Assembly (NCBI GenBank): GCA_033060915.1
Contig: CM065390.1
Location: 22,530,001-22,594,000, forward strand
Length of the DNA: 64,000 nt
From: Euryodendron excelsum
Lineage: Eukaryota > Streptophyta > Magnoliopsida > Ericales > Pentaphylacaceae
Direction of reading: 5' to 3'
Shown here: piece after piece, positions 23,075-34,534 of the stretch
Layout of the letters: the number at the start of each line of letters is the position of its first letter
How positions within the stretch are numbered: the stretch's first letter is position 1
Notes under the pieces: model-generated
Seen by the model: the letters and a program-made list of their open reading frames with translations, nothing else
The model's database searches: none
What the model was told of the DNA's origin: nothing
Translations under genes and position numbers: made by a program

Positions 23075-23187
23075 AGCTTAAGCCCAATCCAAACTCAAAG
23101 CTCCTCTTCTCTAAACCTCCCTAATTCCTATATCAATGTATATCTTGCATACCCACATCAGATTTTGTGAACTAAACTGAGTCAAAA

Positions 23188-24321
23188 ATGAAGGGAATGA
23201 AGGGAAAGTTACTGAAGAAATTGAAGTCCATTAAGCCAATTGGGTATTTGAAGCCAGACCGAGTTCTTCAAATGAGCTCATCAGATGGATTTGTCGATAG
23301 TTTGCTGAAAATATCAAATGCCAAAGTTCAGACCCAGCTGGTTTGCGAAGAAGAAGAGCCAAAGAAGGTCAATCAGAGGAGTGTAACAGTGCAAGAGCGA
23401 GAGATTATTGATGTGTCGGAGCTAATGAGAGACCTTAAAGACGATGAAATGGAATTTGACGACGATCTCCACGACAAAGAAAACATTAGGCCAGAAACAG
23501 AGGCCAAAGACCCAGTTGTTCGGACAGAGATTTCGAGTTCATTGAAGCCACAAAATGGAAAATCAGAAGCCGCACAATTGCCAGAATCCATAAATGGTAA
23601 TTCCATAAACACCCCGTTATCGGAGATTGACGTCACAAATTTCCGGCGGCCGGACTTGAACTCCGGCAGCCTCTTTGATCCTAACCTCCTAGCGGCATTT
23701 GAGCAGGCAGTCATGGAAATGAAGGCCCAAGAAGCAGAGAGAAGAGCCAGAATTGAGGAGCAGAACCGTGAAAACATCGAAGAGGAGCCGCCACTGAAAG
23801 CTCGTAAAATCGAAGTAGACATAGAAGGAAACAGAGATCCTCTGTTAGAATTCGAAAAAAAGTGTCCTCCGGGAGGTACTGATTCGGTAATTTTCTACAC
23901 TACAGGCCTTAGAGGGATCCGAAAGACATTCGAGGACTGCCATAGCATTAGATTCCTGCTGGAGAGCTTTCGGGTGATGTTCTACGAAAGGGATGTGTCG
24001 ATGCACTCAGAATTCAGGGAAGAGCTATGGAGGACTCTGGGTGGGAAAGTAGTCCCTCCGAGGCTATTTATCAAAGGGAGGTACATTGGTGGAGCTGAAA
24101 TAGTACTGACCTTGCACGAGCAAGGGAAGCTCCGGCCGCTCTTCGAGGGCGTCCCGAAAGACCGGTCCCAAGGTCCGTGCGAAGGGTGCGGCGGAATAAG
24201 GTTTGTGATGTGTTTTAACTGCAATGGAAGTCATAAAGTGGTTTCCGACGATGGCGGGTTGTCGGAAAAGTGCCCGGAGTGTAATGAGAATGGTTTGATT
24301 ATATGCCCCCTTTGTTGCTAA
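23188..24321 (+). CDS. Glutaredoxin-domain protein with C-terminal CxxC cluster
   Basis: Intact intronless 377-residue ORF. The N-terminal ~230 residues are polar and acidic (MRDLKDDEMEFDDDL, DKENI) and probably disordered, ending in a charged helix (about 170-210). A glutaredoxin fold occupies about 232-321: VIFYTTGLRGIRKTFEDC, FRVMFYERDVSMHSEF, VVPPRLFIKGRYIGGAE. The cis-Pro region (VPP) and the GG pair that contact glutathione are present, but the usual CPYC/CxxC active site is replaced by TGLRGI. Four CxxC pairs follow at 331-334, 342-345, 362-365 and 373-376, probably a zinc-binding cluster. This order is typical of a plant-specific family of soluble glutaredoxin-like proteins of unclear role, so redox catalysis should not be assumed. 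An AATAAA near 24505 may end the transcript. Confidence 0.92.
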   Translation: MKGMKGKLLKKLKSIKPIGYLKPDRVLQMSSSDGFVDSLLKISNAKVQTQLVCEEEEPKKVNQRSVTVQEREIIDVSELMRDLKDDEMEFDDDLHDKENIRPETEAKDPVVRTEISSSLKPQNGKSEAAQLPESINGNSINTPLSEIDVTNFRRPDLNSGSLFDPNLLAAFEQAVMEMKAQEAERRARIEEQNRENIEEEPPLKARKIEVDIEGNRDPLLEFEKKCPPGGTDSVIFYTTGLRGIRKTFEDCHSIRFLLESFRVMFYERDVSMHSEFREELWRTLGGKVVPPRLFIKGRYIGGAEIVLTLHEQGKLRPLFEGVPKDRSQGPCEGCGGIRFVMCFNCNGSHKVVSDDGGLSEKCPECNENGLIICPLCC

Positions 24322-24800
24322 ATTGATCTTATGGCTGTTTGTTTCTTGATTTGTGGGGATGTTTTCATTGTTTTCAATATTCTTTAATTTTTTTGGTGAT
24401 GCTTGGGATAGAATTATTGAAGTTTATATGGCTTGTTTGTGGATTCCACCTTCACTATGCCAGTGTAAACTTCATATACATATATATATATATATATATA
24501 TGGAATAAAAAGGACTTGCCTTGAGGAGCTATCTGAGCCCCTCTCTTTGGTTGGACAAATGCAGTTTTGCAGTGACAAATTTGGATCTATTTGGTACATT
24601 TAGGAGCAAAGAAAGGTTTATAACTAGTTAATGGAATTGCTTTCTTCCTTCATGTGACATTCAACAATCTGCATTTTGCAGTATAAAATTTTCTGATTAA
24701 GAATTAATCACAGGCCATGTATGTCAAGTAGCTTTCAGTTGGTTTCTCAATTTCATATCAGGTGTTCCGAATCTTCTTCTTGTCTTGCCAAACACACGCT

Positions 24801-24837
<37 letters not shown>

Positions 24838-25006
24838 AATTGGGAATTTATTGTTACAAGTGTTACCTCAGCCATGAATTGAAATTAAAAGGATTCAAGA
24901 CCTCAACAAGAAAAGCATAAGGCAACTCGCAAAAGTTCCATTTTGACAATTTGGGTCTCCCCGTAGCAATTGCACTAGGATTTATCTTTTTGCTTTTAGG
25001 GTACGC
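24322..25006. other. 3' flank of glutaredoxin-domain gene with microsatellites
   Basis: Presumed 3' UTR, then a (TA)n run at about 24480-24500 and a (GA)n run at about 24802-24834. No gene seen. Confidence 0.5.
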
Positions 25007-25486
25007 TTAGGACCGTTTGAGAATGGCTTTTTCGGTTAAATAAACTGTTTAAATAAAAATAAAGAATAAGTTGATTTAAAAAAAACTTTAGTTGGAGTGG
25101 TACTAACTTAAAGTTTTTTTTAGCTTTTTTTATACAAAAATGACCAAAGGACACTCAAAATAAATTAGATTGCATATCGTGATGTTCTATAAAGTTAAAA
25201 AAAAAATTCAACATTTATTATTGTAATATACTAATTTTTTTAAAAAAATTAAAATTAATTATGTTTCAAAATTTCAAATATAGGAGAATAAGCAAAAAAA
25301 AAAAAGCTTCAAAAATTTTGTTTTTTGCTTTTTGGCTTATTAGGCTAAAAAAAGTCAAAAAAAAAAAAAAAAAAAAACTAGCTTATTATAAGCTAAAAAA
25401 AACTCATCACCAAACACCAAGTGCTTATTTTAAGTAAAATGTTAAAAAAAAAAACTCAAAATAAGTTGTTTTCAAACAGGCTCTTA
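25007..25486. mobile_element. Tourist-like MITE (25010-25483), TSD TTA
   Basis: The left end GGACCGTTTGAGAATGGC and the right end (reverse complement) GAGCCTGTTTGAAAACAAC form imperfect inverted repeats, flanked by TTA at 25007-25009 and 25484-25486. A TTA duplication and a GTTTG-type inverted repeat fit a PIF/Harbinger-derived MITE of 474 bp. The interior is A/T-rich and non-coding. Confidence 0.65.
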
Positions 25487-25568
25487 GTAGCTGCAAAATT
25501 ACCAAACATTTGCAGATTAGTCGACTTTTGGAATGTAATATTCAGCCATTTTCACAGTATATCCCACT

Positions 25569-25721
25569 TGTCAGATCAATTTGAGTGTTCAGTCTGCCTA
25601 GTGGTAAAAACGCTTTAAACCCACTCATTCAGTAGGGTTTCAATCACTGTCAACCCTTTCAATCTCCTTATTGTCTTGTATCATAAAATAAATAAATAAA
25701 AGAAGCTTGTCAGATCTATTT
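25569..25721 (+). mobile_element. Short tRNA-derived SINE (25585-25705) with 15/16-bp TSD
   Basis: A box A-like TGCCTAGTGGTAAAA and a box B-like GGGTTTCAATC lie 42 nt apart, the spacing of a tRNA internal promoter. The element ends in an ATAAATAAATAAA tail. Flanks are CTTGTCAGATCAATTT (25569-25584) and CTTGTCAGATCTATTT (25706-25721), a target duplication with one mismatch. At 121 bp it is a complete, very short SINE. Confidence 0.8.
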
Positions 25722-26278
25722 TTTCCATCAACTGTCCTCAGCATTGTTGCTGATACTGTCATTAACAAATAACAGATCCTCTGCGGCTACCTCTCTGTGC
25801 CTTGCACTTTTTGCACGTAGCTTCGGCTTCCCCTTGAGTTATGATAGTTCTCCCCCTTTAGAAGTGCATCCAGGCCCACATTTGTGGCACTGTCTGGTAA
25901 AAAACATAATGAAACCTCATTATGAAAAACAATAATTTTGTCTTGCTGGAGAGAGAGAGAGATTGACTAAAAAAGCTATTAGAACTTCGAAGTATAAACA
26001 GTCAATTACATCATCACCACCATCCCTAGCAAACGGAAGAAAGGGGACAACTAGGGAAAGAAGTTACAAACTGGTGTAAAGCAAAGAACAAAATTACAGC
26101 CGCAAAAATAATGAAAAGATTAAATGAGCTTCTCAATTTGGACACATTCATCTGAAACAGAGACAAAAAAGAAAAAGATGAAAAGGGTTAAGACTTAAGA
26201 CTATGAACAGTTGATAATTAACAGAACTCTAATAGGAATCGACCCTAAACAACCGCCAAGGCCGGTATTGCCAGTGCA
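25722..26278. other. 3' flank of NT-C2 gene
   Basis: Intergenic sequence plus the presumed 3' UTR of the minus-strand NT-C2 gene. Short open frames here are unsupported. Confidence 0.5.
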
Positions 26279-29200
26279 TCAGGCTGTTGCTTCGACTGAC
26301 GAAAATTGAGCCACGGGCTGCAAGGACTGGGTGTAGTGGAATTCAATTTGTAGCCAATGATGAAGAGGTGTTGATGCCATCAAGCCCTTCTTCAGATCAA
26401 CCTGCGCTTCCCTTATAGGAATTGCAGCCAGGAAGCTCTTAATGTACTCCTTGCACGATTCTTTGCCTCTGCAGACAACCGATTCTTCTTCCTCACTGTT
26501 TCCCGACTCATTTGAGATGACTGTCTCTGCTGCTTCGCTTGAAGCCTCATCGGGGTTGCCAGGCAGCACCTTTTCACTTGCTGGTTTTTCATCCGCTGAT
26601 TGAACCTCGTTAGGCACATGTTGTATTACTGTGTCTGTATCAAATTTGAGTATGTAGGCCTGGTTGCAGCCCTCATAAAGCCTCTCACCCAATGTGTCAA
26701 TGATGTAGTATGCACCCTTTTCAACCTTCAAGATATAAAAATGGTCATTCCAGCTTACAATATAGACCAAAGGGTCATCATTGCTAGGATTGTCTGACCC
26801 AAAACAACTTATCTCATCCCAGATGCTGTCGAATGACATGGCACCATGGAGGAAGTCGAAACCTTCCTCCTCTTCAAGTCCTTCTGGATGGAAGAATCCA
26901 ATGAAGGACTTCTCTGGGACTACACATAGAGGGCGAATTTTAGCCTGGAGGACTGTCTCCAGGTCGAAATGTTTGTCAGGAAACCGCTCCCTGTAGGTCA
27001 CATTTTCACAGAGATTTCTCCATTCTAACGAACCTTCACGGATCAGGTTGTCAAGTTGGGACTTCATGGGCATTTGATCACAATTGGATTGGAACCAATT
27101 GGCAATGACAGCAACCAGGGCCGTACATGCACTCTCACCCGCAGCCCGTTCACTCCTTTGATCAATTGATGCAAAGAAAACTTGAGTTTGGAGCTTTATG
27201 TGTCCATCACGGCTTATTACTTCCTTCTTCTCCCAACTGCCTACAGCAAAATTGTCATCCCCAAATTCAGAAACTGATGATCGACTTGCAGTTGGATCTT
27301 CTTCCGCTTTAAGCAGCTGCCAGATCAATAGAATTTTCAGAAAATGAAATAATGTTATGTAATTGTAGGGTAAAGGAAAAATAGCAAGAAAAGAATAGGA
27401 TTATAATCTTATATTAAAAATGACAACATGCAACAAACTAAAGCAAATGATAGAAGGAACAGCCTCTTTCTTCCACACCCCAACTGCTAAGAAACTAACT
27501 CATATTGCACCACAAATACAAGAGATGTAATACCAACAATGGGTACTTTCATATTCATTAAGGCAGATCAGTCATCAACTAGACAGCAGAATTCAGCATA
27601 GCATGTCAAACAAGTGAGTCAAGAGAGCTAAATGTATAACAAAGGCGACCTAACAAAATGGTACAGGAGCTTGACATACAATCTTGAAAGAAAAAAAAAT
27701 TCCCTACAGTTTCATTCAGGCAGAAGAGATGAGAGAACAGAAAATAAGAAAGAATCAAGGATAGATGTGTACCCAAAAAGTGGATTCATCAGAGGGACTA
27801 AGCTGTCGGCGATCAAAATCAATGTCGTCTCCACCTTCTTCTCCATAATCCTTTTTCAGCAGTGGCTCCCCCTTGGCTTTAGGAGATCTGAAGCTCAACT
27901 TCCTCTTTTTCCAGGGAAGAAAGCTGTGCTTTGAACTCTGCCGCGAGGACTGATCAAGGACTGATACAGTTGAATTCTCAACATGCACGCACCTCGCATC
28001 TGATCTGCTATTGCTGTAGTAGATCCAGTCCTCATCTTCACTATTGCTAGCATTAGAGTAAAATGATCCTCCAACAAAATTTGCATAGGCCAATGGTCCA
28101 TAACTGAATGACTTCCAAACACTAGAATCCTCTTTTCCTTCAGATTCCCCTTCATCCAGATCATCAGGCGAGTCTGTATCGAATGGGTAACTGTACCCAG
28201 CATCCTCACTTCTGACAGAACTCTTTCCATCACTGCCCTCTTCTTCGCAATATGCCTTCTTTGCTCTTCGAGCTGATGCATACCCTGTGAGAATTTTTAC
28301 TCTTCTCAGACCAGCTTTAATAGCAGACACCTCATCTTTCTCTGTTAATAAAGCAACAGCAGAATGAGGTGACATTGGAACAGATGCTACTGGTCTCTGC
28401 ACTATCTCTACAGGTTCCTGGGCAGTCCTTATTTCCAAAAAGCTGAGAGATAACTGCATCATTGGTGAACTTGGTTTCAATGAAACATAAGTAACGAAAG
28501 AAGGACTAGACAAGCGATACTGAAGAAAAAACTGAATGTGATAGCAAAAAACCTGAAACCAATTGAAAAGGCACTTACGGAAAGTGAGAGGCTGCGCTCA
28601 ATGCTGCCACCGGGAACAGTAAGAGGAAGGCTGATTCCAAGCTCTTTTTCTTCATTAGCAGAAGCAAATTCTGCGAGGTTCAATGATGCAGTTGCAACAA
28701 CAGGGACCCTGTTCTTTGGTCCATGGTTCAAGCCCTAAATCACAAAACATGAATCGGTTTTACATCAGATGATTCAACTAATCAAGTTGACAACAACAAA
28801 CTCAGTGGGGCAAATAACCATTATGAAGAAATATATAATTGTTGAACAAATAACGGAAATGCTTATATCACAGGTAGCAGAATCTTATAGCAGAACAGGA
28901 GGGAACCTCGTATTTATGTTTTGATAGCAACCATGGCATATTTTAACAAGCAATAGAACACAATACAAGACACAATCTTCAAACAACCAAACAAGCTAAG
29001 TAGTGCAACCATCTTCAGCTCCCTATATTCAAGGTATGTGCCATAGCAGTCTCGGTCAACAAAATTAAATAAGATTATGAACAATAACAGATTTTACCAA
29101 GTAATAATACATTACACATAACCTAACCCATGGGAAGCAAAACAAAACTTTCCTGTATTCACATATAGTGCTATCAGCAGAAGGTCAAGCATTGGTGGGT

Positions 29201-30656
29201 CCTGGTACCCCAAGAAAAATGTAAATTCTAAGAAAAGGTCAACAAATTTTAAGGACAGTTCATCACTATAGAAGTAAATATCTCACATGACCATATCGAA
29301 CCTGATGTGAAAGTTTGACATAGATCTCTTAAATGAAAAACAGAATCTTCTCTTTCCTTATAATATGCTCAAAATAAAGAAAATTCAATAACTGTAATTT
29401 AAGAAATTTTATGGTTATTTTGTAACAAAAACATAGAAAGATCAATAAACAGAAGAAACTCTCGAGATTCCAGGAATATAGACCTATTACCAAAAAAGAG
29501 AAAAAAAATATTATTAGTAAGGCCACCATGCCAAACTGGTCTCAGGGACTATTTCTGCCAGCTCCCATTGAAAAAACAGCATTTTTCACAACAAAACAAA
29601 AGCTGGATGCTGAATTTTCCCGAGCTCTTAATAAAGGACCATGGAGATAGAGGGAGCCTTAGAAAAGAAAATTAAAGGAGATTATGATATTGTTTTGTTG
29701 ATAATTTTTTAGCCTCCACATCAATGAAAAAAATTCCATGAAAAAATAAAAGAAAATTAACCGATAAAGTAATTTTCAGAATTGCTACACCCCGTTTTGC
29801 TTAGATCACATAATCAATCAAAACAACCCCAGAACCTGATTGCATGAAAAATGACCAGGAGAATTTAAATCCACTTGTACCAAAAACCCTAGAAAGATCA
29901 CCAGAAATACACATCTCAAAAAACCAATTTATTACAAACCAAAAAAAAAAGAAAGAAACCCTAATATCCGTTCATTCATCAAAAGTCAAACCCCTTAACT
30001 TCTGTTTGGTTGATGTGAAAACTGAGGAAATTTCGAAATATAAGCACACATACGGATATTTTCAGTCTGTTTTCTATGTTGCTCTTGCTTATGAGAAAAA
30101 TAAACCTCACCTCAATTAAACAAAAGTTTCAGTTGAGCGAAAGTTTTCCAGGCGCCTAATTGCTACAGTTTCTCGGCAACCAAACAGAGCCAATAAACAA
30201 AAAGCCTAAACCAAATTAAATAAGAGCAACCGCCAATATAATCTACTAAACATAATCTAAAAAAATCCTCAATAAATCAAGAAATATAAGCGAACCCAAT
30301 TCAGAACTCACATTAAAGACTGTAAATGTCACTTCCCAGGGATGAAACAATCCCTCCTTATGTGCCGAAAAACTGCAAACGCTCCGAAACTCCTCGTTCC
30401 ATTCGACGATCCCATGGTCCCTCAAACTCTCTTCCTTCGTGTAGTTCCGCCTCTCACTTCGCCTCAGATAACTCAGACCATTGCCCTTTGAACCTTTCCA
30501 CTTAATCTCAACAGCCAACCGCGCAAAATCTTCAATTGCTAGCCCCTTTTCTGCTGATATAAGCAGGCCTTCAAGGCGGAAAACGGTGATTTTTGCTTCA
30601 AATTTCTTTGATGTTAGGGGCGGCCATGGCCGCCACTTCATCATCTTCACCACCAT
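26279..30656 (-). CDS. NT-C2 (EEIG1/EHBP1-type C2) domain protein, four exons
   Basis: Minus-strand CDS joins 30656-30312, 28734-28579, 28453-27773 and 27316-26279. All introns are GT-AG and phase 0, giving 739 residues. Exons 1-2 (residues 1-167) make an N-terminal C2 domain of the EEIG1/EHBP1 kind: KITVFRLEGLLI, VEIKWKG, VEWNEEF, WEVTFTVFN, PVVATASLNLAEF, LPLTVPGG. In animals such domains act at membranes and in trafficking, but the plant members are poorly known. Exon 3 is Ser/Asp/Glu-rich and probably disordered (168-394). Exon 4 (395-739) is a conserved-looking globular region with a C458 helix (GESACTALVAVIANWF), H586 (NDHFYILKVE) and D601 (YYIIDTLGERL), an arrangement reminiscent of papain-like folds. 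A TATA-like ATAAATAC lies near 30833-30826. The splice sites were placed by eye and join cleanly. Confidence 0.88.
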
Positions 30657-31983
30657 CGGTTCACTCTCGAATCAGAGGTTTGATTCCAACCAAGAAGATG
30701 AAACACAGTCAATATAAGACCATAAGTGGTGAAGGAGCACAAGAGTAGTTGTAGGTGTGAGTTTGAATTTTGATGTTTGAATGATATTACGGATTGGTAT
30801 AGTTAGCGAAGATGTTCAGGGATTTAGTATTTATCAGATGACAAGAATTCGAAAAGTAGTTTGGGTTTGAAGGAAGAGGAGATGAGTCGTGTGTATATGT
30901 ATGTATACTATATATCTATCTGTGTACTTGTGCTATATATATATATATATATACTTCTCTCCGGGGACTCGCAGTGCCGGTGTATACTGTGTACTCGACT
31001 ACCCGCGGTTAGGAGTCCCGACTGAAAGCATTGCTTCTCGAAAATTAAGGGAAAAATATCATTTTTGCCCTTGTAATTTGACATATTTCCAATTGTGCCC
31101 TCTCAATTTTAGGATTCCTCTCATTTTATCTATTTTAGCTCTTCACTCTTCATAATTAAGACAATATTGTATAGCCCATTAGCAAGGTGAGAACGAGCAA
31201 AAACACATCTTTTTTATATCATGTGCTTCTTATAAGCTAATTTTAGGATCTACATTAGAAAAAAAAAAAATTTAAGTCTAGACAACAGAAATAGAAATTG
31301 AGCAAGGAAATCACTAAAAGTCTCAAGTGATGTTTAATTGCAGGTTTAGGTGTAACAGTTACAAGTTAATAAATGATGTAATGGAGTTGGACTTTTTCAC
31401 CTTAATGAACTACATTGATTTAATTATGAAAATCAGAAGGCTTAAAAAGATAATTTTGAAAGGTAAAAAAAAATTGAAAACTTGGGTACAGTTTTATGGT
31501 CAAAGATCAAAAAAAAATATCATCCTTGGCCCTTACGTTTGTTACTTGTTTTGGCATATACAAAAAATAAAAAAAAGCAAAATATTTAGCAAATTAAGAT
31601 TTTACCAATTTTTATCAACATTCATGCTTGAAAAGCCACATATTTTGAAGTATGTTCTAACTTTTGATGATTTTTAACCTTATAAAAGTTTGTATTGTGT
31701 TATATGATTTATAAAATATTTAGAAAAACGGATTTCATGCACTTATTGGCCTATAAAATATTAAAATATAAAAAGATAAGTCGTCTATCAAATTAAAGTT
31801 TCATTATTTTTGTATAATTTTATAATATAGTACTTCTCTCTCTATATAGCCAGTTATATAGTTTAATTCTACAACTAGAGCTTAACTGGGGACCGAATAT
31901 ATGGTTATTTAAAAGAAATTTTAGTCAATTTCTTTTTTTTTCACATAGATTTTAAATGTTTTGCTAAATTATGAATGGTTATA
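30657..31983. other. Promoter side of NT-C2 gene and AT-rich intergenic DNA
   Basis: The left ~200 bp should hold the NT-C2 5' UTR and promoter. A (TA)n run lies near 30936-30950, followed by a GC-richer patch (30960-31020). The rest is A/T-rich, with an open frame at 31327-31677 made mostly of Lys/Ile/Phe codons that is not credible as a gene. Confidence 0.4.
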
Positions 31984-32145
31984 TCTATACATCCATTTTA
32001 TATAACTTGATGAAAATAAAAACATTTTGTGTATATTATGAACTAAAATCAATTAACAATTTTTTTACTACTGTTAAAATGCAATATTAACAACTTTTTG
32101 ATAACAGTTAAATTTACAAATTTCGTGCATTGCATGGGTTACTAG
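31984..32145 (+). mobile_element. Short Helitron-like element
   Basis: It begins A|TCTATACATCC and ends CTAG|T, with a CGTGCATTGCAT imperfect hairpin about 9 nt before the end. The ends resemble those of the Helitron-like element at 15035-15582 in opposite orientation. At 162 bp it could be only a 3' fragment. Confidence 0.4.
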
Positions 32146-33399
32146 TACTAATGTTACGAATAGAGGAATGTAGCGAAGTCGCTTATGTTGTCAATTGCCT
32201 ATTTATAAAAGTAGAAAAACTGAGAAAGCAAAGTTCATCATCCTCCTCCTTTACCTTCCTAGCCAACACAAAAAAAGGAACATAAAAACAAAAACAACTG
32301 AAAAATAAAAGCAATAGTGATACAGCTAAGGGAACTTCATATATATAAATACATATCTACACAATGTTTTAGCAAAGGTCTATTCTATTGGGACCCCAAC
32401 AATTTAAAACTCTTCTTAAGCACAACAAAGATTTTTTAAAATCCTCTTTCTCCATCCATTGCACACCAGTGATCAACACTGAAAGTTTTGACACTTATAA
32501 AAACAAAATTCTGAGTACCCTCCTATGTGAGAGAATTCTAACTCAAGAGACTCAACCACCGAAAAATTTAAACCAGCCAACTCAAATCTCGTTCAATGAT
32601 GAAATTGTATTCATAGGTGACCAAAGATCACTAGAAGGGTTGAAACAAAAAAGAGCATGGTTTGTGAAGTGAGACTGACATTAACCTATGAAAATGATCT
32701 ACGATAGTAGAGTGGACCAATCATAATTATCGAAAAGAGACAGCTTTGTGTTTAGTGGTCATAGATGAAGAAGTCCGCAGGCTATGGATACCAGGGATTT
32801 CTGAGGGTTGACTCATTCAAGAAATGGAAATTTATTCATTCATGGTTGCTTGGTTATTGGTTAATAAACATTATATATATATATATATATATAATGAGAC
32901 GCTTTCACTAGATCAGATCATTTGACTCAACCAGTCCTAAAACTTGTGCCATCCACCCAAAATAAAAAATTAAAAAATAAAAAATTGAACTAACCTTAAT
33001 GCCTATTCAAATACTAATATTACTATTATTTTGTTTTTGGTGACCATACCATCTCAAAAAGTACTAATGAAGTAGTACAGAGCTTTTAGTACTTATTATT
33101 CTTATTAAATTATAAAATGTAATTTTTTATTATATCAATAATATTAATTTATTATAAATAAAAAGACTTTTAGAGTTATAGACGTTACATAGCAAATTTC
33201 AATGCGCATAAGTATTGAAAAATGCATTACCTGAATACCAAACTTTTTTTCATCCCAACCACTAATACGAATACCAAGCAAGTTCTGGCATATTTTCCTT
33301 CTCCTATGTCGACACCAAGAACTTAAGTAGGATGGCTCTCGGAGATTCGAACCTCATCCCCGACCCTTCTTCGCATTTCTTGTTCTTAAAAAATAAAGT
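32146..33399. other. Intergenic with a weak single-exon transcript candidate
   Basis: A TATA-like CTATTTATAAAAG at about 32200 precedes a pyrimidine-rich leader and an ORF at 32388-32672 (94 residues, no recognised domain, ends ...RAWFVK). Composition is gene-like only in part, and a non-coding transcript is as likely. A (TA)n run lies at 32874-32893. Nothing else recognised. Confidence 0.25.
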
Positions 33400-33498
33400 A
33401 ATGCTAAAGTCATTGGTTTTTTTTACCGAATTTTCATCACAGTACTTGTGTCTATCCGTGATGAAAATCTGGTTAAAAAAGCCGGTAGTTATAGCATT
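33400..33498. repeat. 99-bp foldback (hairpin) element
   Basis: Two 41-nt arms (33400-33440 and 33458-33498) pair without gaps at about three quarters of positions, with a 17-nt loop. Next to the loop the pairing is a perfect 11-bp stem, ATTTTCATCAC with GTGATGAAAAT. It is a small foldback MITE or the core of one. Confidence 0.65.
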
Positions 33499-33505
33499 TT
33501 TCAAA

Positions 33506-34012
33506 AAAAAAATTGAGGGTAATTACAAAAACAACTCTTATAATATGACTCAGTATGACTAAACTCCTCTAAACTCTAAAAGGTAACACATTAAATCCTG
33601 AATTACTAATTTATATCAATTAACACGTTTTGTTAGCAATATGTTACTTTTGTTAGTAAAGTTAATAAAAATTTGCCATATGACTTGCACATATTCATAA
33701 AAATATAATTTTATACTGCAATTGACCTTCTCTTTTCATAGTAATTGCTTAATTATTGAATTATCAAGCGGCATTTTACTAATTAAACAATTATTATAAT
33801 AACAGAAGGTCATATATAAAATCGTATTTATGAGCATATGCAAGTCCGATGATAATTTTTCGTTCAATTTTTTGACATATCACTAACAGAAAGTGCTAAT
33901 TGATACAAATTGGTAGTTTAAGGAATCAGTGTGTCACGTTTTAGAGTTTTAGAGAGTTTAGCGATACTGAATCATAGTTGAGGGTTATTTTTGTAATTAC
34001 CTCAAGAAAATT
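33506..34012. mobile_element. Non-autonomous MULE/MITE (33515-34003)
   Basis: Inverted repeats of about 130 bp run inward from GAGGGTAATTACAAAAA (left) and GAGGTAATTACAAAAA (right, reverse complement), sharing blocks such as CTAAACTC, AACTCTAAAA and TATCAATTA. Flanks are AAAAAAATT and AAGAAAATT, a 9-bp duplication with one mismatch, as for Mutator-like elements. Internal sequence is short and non-coding. Confidence 0.7.
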
Positions 34013-34534
34013 TATTCTTCTTTTTTTTATCTTATGATATATTCTTAATTAAGTGGTTTTAGTGTATGGTATGTAATCAAATCCAACAAACAATTTTTGA
34101 AATTGATCCACCAAGATGGACCTTTTATGCTCCAGCACCAAACCCTTTCTCTGTAACCTCATGTGGTGGCTCAATAGTTGGTTAGATTATATTAATTATG
34201 AAATATCAAATTCAATTCCCTCTTCACACTCCTCCATAGTTAGCCATCATTAAAATAATGTACGAAGTTTACATGACTCGTGTAGATGATAAGCCTATAC
34301 AAGCTCATGAGAGTAGTTGATCGAACATTTAGATATGATGTGGCAAAATAAAAATAAAATAAAATAACCTTTCTCTATCCTGTTTTGTGTTTTTTATTTC
34401 TTTTGGTCATACCACTTATTGTTTTAATAAGAATGAGTTGAGCCGTAGAGTCCTGAAAGAACTTACTATAAATGAGATCTATAAAGTTTTAACTCCATTT
34501 CAATTTTCATTATTCTTTTTTTGTTCACCCCAAC
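34013..34534. other. Intergenic
   Basis: AT-rich sequence with no gene or repeat ends recognised. Confidence 0.4.

Noticed and set aside
23373..23822. 149-codon minus-strand ORF
   Set aside because: Antisense of the intact glutaredoxin-domain gene, with no recognisable motif.
31327..31677. 116-codon ORF
   Set aside because: Lys/Ile/Phe-rich translation of AT-rich DNA without any recognised motif.
33340..33360. Box B-like GGTTCGAATCTCC on the minus strand, suggesting a tRNA or SINE
   Set aside because: No matching box A at the right spacing and no cloverleaf; left unassigned.
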